Assembly: GCA_963920665.1 (NCBI GenBank)
Contig: OY987268.1
Span: forward strand, 18,478,501-18,542,500
DNA length: 64,000 bases
Source of the DNA: Straminergon stramineum
Taxonomy: Eukaryota; Streptophyta; Bryopsida; Hypnales; Calliergonaceae
Direction: 5' to 3'
Below are positions 56,673-64,000 of this stretch, piece by piece; the stretch's first letter is position 1; every line of letters begins with the position of its first letter. Under the pieces are notes generated by a model, which saw nothing but the letters and a program-made list of their open reading frames with translations, was not told the DNA's origin and did not search any database. Position numbers and translations under genes: made by a program.

Positions 56673-58768
56673 AGCAAAGGAAAACTTCAAAAAGAATTGA
56701 AAAATCTAGAAACATTTGGAAGTGAATACATGAATTCAAGAAGAGAAGTGAAGGATCACACCTTGTCTATGAAATTCAGAATGTCATGGTATAATGGAGG
56801 TAAAGGATTAGCAAGCACAACTGCCAAGGACAAGTTGCAAATGAATTTGTCAATAGAGATGTCATTGTTGTTAACCAGATTAAGAAGAACCAGTCCATGG
56901 AGTAGGCCAACTTGAGTATGTGCTAAATGCTCTATCCCACCCTTCATGCCTCTAGAAATAAATGTCTAGAATTGAGATCCTTGATCCACTATAGATGAGC
57001 CAGCTACTAGTTGCTTCATTGTCTTCGTTGAGCTCTTCTCTTTTTCTTTCTCAGTAGCTCTAGCGGTCTTCTTTGTGATTCTTTGAAGCACCTTCTCCAC
57101 AACATCAAAATTCTTGATGGCAATTCTCTTATTTGCCTCTTCCTTCTTCTTCACAGCCTTCAATCTAGCATCTTCATCCAATCTAGAAAACTCATTATAC
57201 TCAAGAATAACATCTTAGGAGTCAATCGAGCGCTTTAAACGTTCTTTAGAAAGAGGTGTAAACTCCGGAGGGCACTCGAGGTACCATGCTCCAGACTTCA
57301 AGTGTGCACTTGTCCACCACCTCAACTATGAAGGAGAGAACATGTAGTGTTTAGTGGACACGTCCAACCAGATACTGAGGAAGGGAGGAAGGTCTCGCTT
57401 AGTGATAGCTGCCTTTGAAAGGAGTTCATACTTGAAGTACCTACAAAAATGCAAATGGGGTTCAGAGATAAAGAAATACTCAAGATTGGAAAAAATGGAA
57501 AGAGTTTAGACTAGACTATAAGCACTTCAAATGAATTGCTACCTGAATAGAACTCGCTTAACCACGAGGTCTGAGCCCTTGTACTTCAGAAAGAAATCTG
57601 ATTTCTTGAAGATGTCATGCCCCTTGAAATTAGAAAGGAAAGCATGATCCCAAAGTTGTATCCTCTAGCCTTCGATGTATTCAGACAAAACCTCAAGCTC
57701 TTGAGGCGAGTCCATGGCCAATACTAGGTTATCCTTTTTAACAATAATGTCAAACATTTATGTTGCAACATCTTCTATTTGCACAATAAAGATAATGTTT
57801 AGGAAAACAATAAGCATAGACATCCAAGTCAATACAACAACATTGATCAAAATAATGAAAATAAATTCATAGCATGAACCTTCATTTTCATTTCCAATCA
57901 CTCATCCCTGAATACCAGCATGCCTTCACTAAGAAGGCCTTTAGATCAGATTCTCCCACAAGCTTCATGGGAAAGCGACGTGCCTCTCTTGTTTGGACAA
58001 AGGAATTCCACCAACGTAACTACTTGACTTTGTACTCTGCCTTCACATTGCAAGTAGCAATCATCTATAACTTGTAAAGAGTCATCTTGGGAATAGAATT
58101 TATACTCCAATGGTGCTCAATCTTCACACAAGCAATTCAAAAATTAGAATAAAAGTACTATTCATCAACCCAAGGATTCAAGAGTAAGATAAACATAGTT
58201 ACTTACCTCATGAAGCCACTCTTTCCCCAAACTTGGATTAGCCACAACTATGAGTTTCCCCAATTTTTTAGTCAATTGAGTTGTCTTCTCTTTTGTGCCT
58301 AGTCTCATGGCTACCAAAACACCCTCTTCTAATTGATCTTCCAATGGTGTATCTTCTTTATATAGCCTCATAGCAATATCTGCTGCAGCAGCTATCTCAT
58401 ACTGCAAAAAAAATTGGTAGAGAAAAGTAAGATAAGGCAGCAATCAAAATAAAAAAATGAAAAATTCAAGATGATGGAGAAACTTACACGCTAAATAAAT
58501 GCCGTGAACACCTCTAACGACATGGTGTACCAAGACTTCCTCAGATTTTGAGTGCATTGTGACATCTCTGAGGCACCGAGATGTTCGGAAAACTTATCCA
58601 ATGACATGCCTCCATATTTGCGGATCCTATATAAGGTGTGCACCAAACTTGTTTTGATGAAGGAATTCTCAATGTGTCTATCACAATAGAATACTCAATT
58701 TGTTAGGGGGTAAGACATTTAAGAGAACTTAAATAACAGATTAGAAAAAATAGTCTTTGCGCACATAC

Positions 58769-59430
58769 TTGTTGATGTCATGCATGACAACTCCAATCTG
58801 CCCCTTCGTTTCCAATATGATAGAATCCACGGAAACATGCCAACTTCGATCGTGCTCATGATGGCGAGCGATGTAAGATGACCAAGCAAGAAGGCGATGG
58901 TTCCCATCGCATACAAAGAACTTGGAGTTTTGAAGATGTTGCGACTCCGGGGTAACACTCAAAATTGTATGGAAAATTTCATTCTCTTCATTCCAAAGAG
59001 GTCCCCATGCAGCTTTGTCACTATCAATGATTTGCTCTTCTTCTCCTTGTTCATTAGTAATTGAAATATAGAAAATAGATGACCCATTTCTATATCCATG
59101 TACATATTCCTCAGCTAGCCTAGTCAAGTCAAATTGTAACGCTGGCCATACCATAGGCATTTGAACAAGGTGACACAAAGGAATTTGTAGTTGAGAGTCT
59201 TCAAGTGGTTTCATACATAGATTAGAGATTAAAGCCACAGAATTTACTTTTTGAGATTTTCAAAAGGCATCTTCAAAGGTGAAGTTATCAAGTGTTTCGA
59301 TGACATCTTCCTCTGAATAGTCATCCTCCATGTCTTTAGTTGTTCCAATGATTGGTTGATCAGAGGTATGAAATTCAACCATCATACAGGGCAACTCGAT
59401 CTTTGGAGTAGGATTAACCTCTTGGAGATT
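58769..59430 (-). pseudogene. Locus 2 exon with ParB/sulfiredoxin-like DGNHR box
   Basis: Begins after an ATGCAG acceptor (NLQEVNPTPKIELP..), acidic, then TGA at 59260-59262 where locus 1 has an Arg-rich stretch. It then reads LQIPLCHLVQMPMVWPAL, YRNGSSIFYISITNE, AWGPLWNEENEIF, FFVCDGNHRLLAWSSYIARH and VSVDSIILETKGQIGVV, to an AA|GTATGT donor in the same phase as locus 1. No insertion here, so it shows the ancestral form of the exon. Confidence 0.55.
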
Positions 59431-59479
59431 CTGCATGACAAATAAAATTGTGAATAAAACACATCAATAAACACCATGA

Positions 59480-61815
59480 ATTCTAAGAGGAGGCAGCTCC
59501 TCTCGGCATCGAGAGGAAGAGATTCAAAACCCAAAATGATCATAACCATTGTTCAATTCACTATCCTAGAAGTCGAGATTAACATACAAAATAATGATCT
59601 GAAAAATAATAAACCAATTCTAGAGATGAAATACATAAATTGAATGATCTATATTACAAAGTCAAGTTCAAAACTACAACAGCCATGGCATCTTCTCGGC
59701 ACCGAGAGTAAAGGAGAAAAGACAATGACATGATTAAACTAATAAAATTCCTCTACTATCTATTTCAAACTAAAGGGATGTATTCATCCATTCATATATG
59801 TTTTATTATATTGGTGTTAAGCTCAAGGATCTACAGATGCAAACTAAGAAGGCTAGGAACTTCCCTTGACCCCAATAGCCAAAATAGAGGGACATGAAAA
59901 TGACTGAACTAGATAACATTTGAACACTATCTATTTTTTGAATTACTGGGGGCTACTTGAAGCATCTTGTAATTTAAAAATAAAGAAGCAAAGTTCCTCT
60001 CTCGGCGCCAAGAGGAAGGAAGTGCAGTCAAGAAACACGTCATAAAATCCAACTAAAGTGTCTACTTTCTTTGAGTAATTGGGAAATAATCCTTAATCTC
60101 AAATTCTAGGTATGTGATTTAAAACAAACAAATGAAGAAATTGATCAGGACACTCCCATGAACTTGTTCCATTCGGTGCCGAGGGGAATGGAGTGGGAAC
60201 AACAACGTGATCAAACCATAGTTGTTTGCCCAAACAACTCGACAACACAACAAACATGACGTCCAACACGTCTAGTAGTCCTCCTTGTTAGTCTAATAAA
60301 GTCAACCTTAAGGTTGACTTTCAAATGAAGTACTTTCTATTTGCAATCTCAACATATTTGAGTTTCATTTTATTGAAGTGTCTCAATTTCATAATCACTT
60401 ATTAGATTCTAAATTATGGATCATAACTAAAGTGAGATTTCAATTTGTCTCTGTTGTTAAAATAAGGCCTTATTCGTCAAATTTGTCTTGTATATGCGAC
60501 ACTTGTCTTATATGACATGCGACATCAAACGAACAACTCGACACTCAACCTCCCAAATGCGTTTGACAGAACAACCCTGGATCAAACCCAAAAGGAAGTT
60601 CATCGTCATATTCTAATTTTGCAAAAAGAAACATGAGGAAAAAACCACATGAGAATGCTAAAACTAGAGTCAACAATGCTTTTGAGACTCAATGAATCTT
60701 TGACCAATGAGCTTCAACTAATCTAGGAATTGAATCATCTACAACACTCTAATTCTCTCATGAACTAGACTGAATTTACTAATTACTATCTTATTATTGC
60801 ACTACACTACTTTAAATTTATAGGAATACGACACATTGTGCTATGTGAGCTACAAGCCACATATAAAATCATGTATAGAAAGGGTTGTGCCTTAGCGCCA
60901 AGAGGTAAGAAGAAGGGACATTTACTTGATCCAAAGAATATACAATACAGATGATCTAGTATTCACAATGAAATCCAATTCACATTTTCGAATTAAGTTT
61001 ACTAGATTGGCGTGAGCATCAAAATCTGCTACTTAGTTTTCTCAAGGACAATCATGTCCTTCGGCGCCGAGAGGTAGGATGTTAGACACAGCACTTGATC
61101 AAAAGTAAAAGTTTAAAACTATCTCAAACACTAATTAAATAAATTCATACGTCATTGAAAATACTATACTATCGATTGGATACAATGGAAATCAAGACTG
61201 GCCCACCCAAGTCTATCTTTCAGCGCCAAAAGTATGAAAGAGAGAAACTTGTGTGATGAAATACCTAAAAATGTGCATAACTTGTAACTCTCTGTAAGCC
61301 AAATTGAGATCTACATATTGAGGGTTTAAGAATTCTATCCAGTTGAACCTACTATCCATTAGAACTTCTAGGGTAGAGGATTCTGCTTAGCATCAAAGCA
61401 AAGGCAAATGGAACGTTGCTGGTTATTGGATGTCGTCCACCTTCCAAATCTGTACCTAAGAATCTCTGGGTAAAAGAAGTCTCCGTAATCAAATGAGAAG
61501 GAATAGTTCAAATCGTTGTCGTCAAATCACTTATTGGCCGGTCTCTGAAATCGAATCTTCATGCAAGATTGACGAATTGGGTCGACCTCAATGACTTGTC
61601 TCACCGGAATCAGTGATTTTTAAAAAATTCATTGTGAATCCCAGGAATTTCCAACAGGAATTGAGCTACTCTTGGCGCTGAGAGAAATTATGGAGGGAAT
61701 CGCATTTGATCAAATCGGAGAAACAAGCGCTAGATACTAGAGGACTATTGATATGCCAGAATTTGGAATCTAACACCTACTACCTACGGGTATTCCTCGG
61801 CGCCGAGAGGAATGG
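59480..61815. repeat. Array of GC-rich palindromes (CCTCTCGGCGCCGAGAGG type)
   Basis: Copies at 59499-59516, 59692-59708, 59996-60015, 60167-60188, 60890-60905, 61058-61074, 61217-61232, 61669-61684 and 61792-61812, with a weak one near 61385. Spacing is often 155-200 bp. Some are perfect palindromes; others differ in one or two positions, mostly C to T or G to A. After each there is a loose common phrase (GAGAGGnAnGG..., then CTTGATCAAA), so the whole is a decayed tandem repeat of about 170 bp with a conserved palindromic core. It lies in the putative first intron or 5' flank of locus 2. Confidence 0.75.
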
Positions 61816-62261
61816 TGTTTCGAGCTATGCAAGATCACAACTTCATCGAAGTTATACTTTTTAACTTATGAGATTGTCTTCTCAAGGATTCAATTTTCCA
61901 TTTCTAGCAAGACCTCTACGGTAATCACGCTGAACCTAACAGTAGTGAAGTTCAGTTCCCAGAAAACAAGTGAAAGTAGGTGAGAAAAGATAGTAGATAA
62001 TGAACCCTAGCCTATTAGCCGTTCAACTCTCTTTCCGTAAGCTAGTTGATCAAATCAATACTCATATAAGTACTAGTCTTGGAATTAAGCAGAAACAACT
62101 GAGATCATTAAAGAACTTACAGTGCCACCCATGCCTACTGGATTTTATAGAATGGCGTTGGAGATTTCGGCACCACGAGCTTTGTCATCACTACCACTGC
62201 CATCTTCATCACTTTCTTGTCCTACTGCAACCGGCCTCCTCGATGGATTTCTCCTCCCCAT

Positions 62262-64000
62262 TTTCGTCTCACCCTAAAAAAACCACCACAAATTACTAAA
62301 CACGAGCTAAGAATTGGAAGGCGTTGGAAATGTGTGAGAGCAAAGTACTTAGGGTTTAAAGAAATGTTTGTCTTCTACTTACAAGTGAAACAACAAAAAA
62401 CCGAAATCCATGCAATCATTGGGCAAAAACTCGTTTACTAGGGTTTGTTGCTTACGACTTTAGTGAGCCAAGACAACAAGTTTTCTCCCCGACTATACAA
62501 GAGTTCATTGACAATACTTTCTTGAAGATAGTATATAATACCACACTTTACGAAAACTATATAATTTTCAAAGTACCTCGTCAATGGCTTCAGTCATGGG
62601 TCTCTCTTAGAGTATGTGAAAGTTAATTATTTAACAAGGAGGTAGAACTTTCTATCTTTGTTTTTTTTCCTTCTTTAATTTTTGACACAAATGAAACAGA
62701 ATTTCATTGCTAGAGTAAAAATTACAATTCAACCTACCGCAAGTTCCCTGGCCACGAAAATAATGACAACACAAGCAAACGACATGACTGATCCATAAGG
62801 TAGGAGGGCCGTAAAGTGCTCATCAAAGAGGTGAAACCAGAATTTGTGGAGGTAAAGCTTCTTGAAATATTTTTCAGTAAGTTTTTCTTCAAAGGCAAAT
62901 AGAATTGGCATCTTACCCAATTCGTTCCATATTTTTTGGAGTTTTGTAGAATTAGTTTTGAATTTTTTAAGTTGAAATGGCGTAGGGCTCTAAAATCACC
63001 CACCTCTATAAATGTACATTATTTGTACATCATTGGTAGAATGAAAAAATAGCATGTTCAAATACTATAAATTTACAAAGGTGGGAAATTTTAGAGCATA
63101 TCCACTTTTTGAACTTCCTACCTTAGAGAATAGATGCCCGAAGCACAGCTCAAAAAGGGGCTACTCTGTTTTTAATTTTTTCTTTATTCCCACAAGAGGT
63201 TGGTGGTAGTGTTATATTATACGCATTTAAATTTCCAACTGCCTCAAACAATAATATGCAGATCCAATCCTATTTTAAAAAATAAGGATAAATTTGGACT
63301 AAATGCCATACTATAATCATGGCCCTACACACTGTTGCCACCATGTTTCAAAAATCTTATTTAGTCCATTGTGTAAAGCAAGCACATATAAAAATTGCAT
63401 ACTCAAATTGGGCTGCAAAAATGGATGCCTCCAAAATGAAGGAGATAGAAAACTCAAAACCATTTTGAAAGAAAGACCACATAAGTATTGTCGTGAAAAC
63501 CAAAAAAAAAGGTGTTTAATTCTACTTGCTTTAGACTTTATGGATCTCCAAAGCATTTGTTACTCAAAGGAACAACCTCTTCAATTTTTTATTGTTCATG
63601 CATTCAAAACAACTACATTATTGGCCTGAAATGTGCACTTCTGGTACATAAGCAAATACAAAATCATTGGCCTGATATGTTGACTATTACAGCATTGAGA
63701 AGACGTATTTAATGCATTATACTAATGCATCTCATTTATAGACTTGGTTCAATAGCCTACTAGATTCTATGTTTGGAAAGAATGGAATGATCCCTTTAGT
63801 GTAAAAGAAGAGGTGAATCTAGAATTTCCTCAATCATAATATCTCTCTTAATAGTAAATTTTGGTGTTGAAAACTTGTTTTCAAATGCATATAACATTGT
63901 AAACTCTGAAGGCCTTACTCACAATGTGCTATATCCAAATTCAAAAATCAATTGCTCAATGTAAAAGGTCATGTGTGAATTGATTTTCTTATGGAAAAGT
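62262..64000. other. Upstream flank of locus 2, no gene seen
   Basis: AT-rich. If locus 2 starts at 62261, its promoter would be in the first few hundred bases here; I see no convincing TATA box in a fixed position. The open frames at 62734-63712 have no protein character that I trust. Confidence 0.4.

Larger units (their letters stand above)
55282..62261 (-). pseudogene. Locus 2: ParB-like / amino-methyltransferase-like multi-exon gene, decayed
   Basis: Inferred exons in transcription order: 62261-62121 (tentative, MGRRNPSRRPVAVGQESDED..), 59430-58769 (ParB-like box), 58677-58488, 58401-58207, 58121-57916, 57778-57543, 57440-56763, about 56672-56321, 56224-55951, 55845-55638 and 55552-55282. 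Donors and acceptors are canonical except those before 57778 and 55845 (CAA for CAG). Exon lengths and phases agree with locus 1 (for example both 195 nt at 58401-58207 and 33169-33363), while identity is only moderate, implying long selection before decay. In-frame stops: seven TAG (one within KL*MIATCN, where locus 1 has CAG), one TGA and three TAA. The conserved C-terminus is FPSPEKHYILPPYAEALA, closing at TGA. Confidence 0.6.

Noticed and set aside
59480..61815. CRISPR array
   Set aside because: Repeats are short palindromes with irregular 130-700-bp spacing in eukaryotic DNA, with no leader or cas genes.
1..64000. Alternative genetic code in which TAG means Gln
   Set aside because: The TAG/Gln exchanges invite this, but the intact 1532-residue chromovirus ORF and the 517-aa ORF contain no internal TAG despite many Gln codons, and the decayed loci also have TGA, TAA, a frameshift, altered acceptors and a MITE. 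Pseudogenes with context-dependent deamination explain the data better. Transcripts or a CUA-anticodon tRNA-Gln would be needed to revive the idea.

Overview
This window looks like nuclear DNA from a land plant (streptophyte), taken from a transposon-packed, probably heterochromatic block. The evidence is an intact Ty3/gypsy chromovirus whose primer-binding site matches plant initiator-Met tRNA, a CACTA element with the canonical CACTACAAGAAAA terminus, MULE transposase remnants, two related non-autonomous elements coding for a 'putative plant transposon protein'-like ORF, and multi-exon genes with GT..AG introns. The background is AT-rich. The gene families remind me of seed-free plants such as mosses, but I cannot prove that. 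I saw no bacterial operon, CRISPR array, tRNA or rRNA.

Layout. 0-2 kb: a short foldback and a purine-rich repeat. 2.1-12.4 kb: a MULE transposase pseudogene on the minus strand. Its intron is split by a retroelement-like insertion (about 3030-9911), which is itself split by a younger insertion at 3692-7041 with a perfect 5-bp target duplication. 14.2-21.0 kb: a Ty3/gypsy chromovirus with one intact 1533-codon gag-pol ORF, a 5-bp target duplication, an 82-bp remnant 5' LTR and a 1.16-kb 3' LTR. 21.8-28.6 kb: a 6.8-kb CACTA element without a transposase, carrying a palindromic CACTA-type MITE. 28.6-31 kb: decayed coding traces and tandem repeats. 31.1-39.2 kb (plus strand): locus 1 of an intron-rich gene family. 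39.2-44.6 kb: no gene seen. 44.6-47.6 kb: a second, decayed copy of the outer element. 47.6-52.4 kb (plus): a decayed locus with another ParB-like GQHS box, then an FCP1/HAD-like gene. 53.5-54.0 kb: a 500-bp near-perfect palindrome. 62.3-55.3 kb (minus): locus 2 of the intron-rich family, with an array of GC-rich palindromes in its putative first intron.

The most interesting content is the pair of paralogous loci at 31.1-39.2 kb and 62.3-55.3 kb. After splicing by eye, both show the same order: a ParB/sulfiredoxin-like DGNHR box, several exons of unknown function, then a C-terminal module that reads like a beta-class (motif order IV..X..I) amino-DNA-methyltransferase. Exon boundaries and phases match between the two copies although the proteins are diverged. 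Fusions of ParB-like and N4/N6 DNA-methylase domains are familiar from bacteria, phages and plasmids; an intron-rich plant version would be notable. Both copies here carry premature stops, and locus 1 also carries a MITE in its ParB-like exon, so both are probably pseudogenes in this assembly.

A second theme crosses the window. Premature stops in old coding regions are mostly TAG, then TGA, rarely TAA, and several TAGs sit where the sibling copy has Gln. This is what deamination of methylated C in CHG (CAG to TAG) and CG (CGA to TGA) contexts would leave. The intact chromovirus ORF has no TAG, which argues against a changed genetic code.
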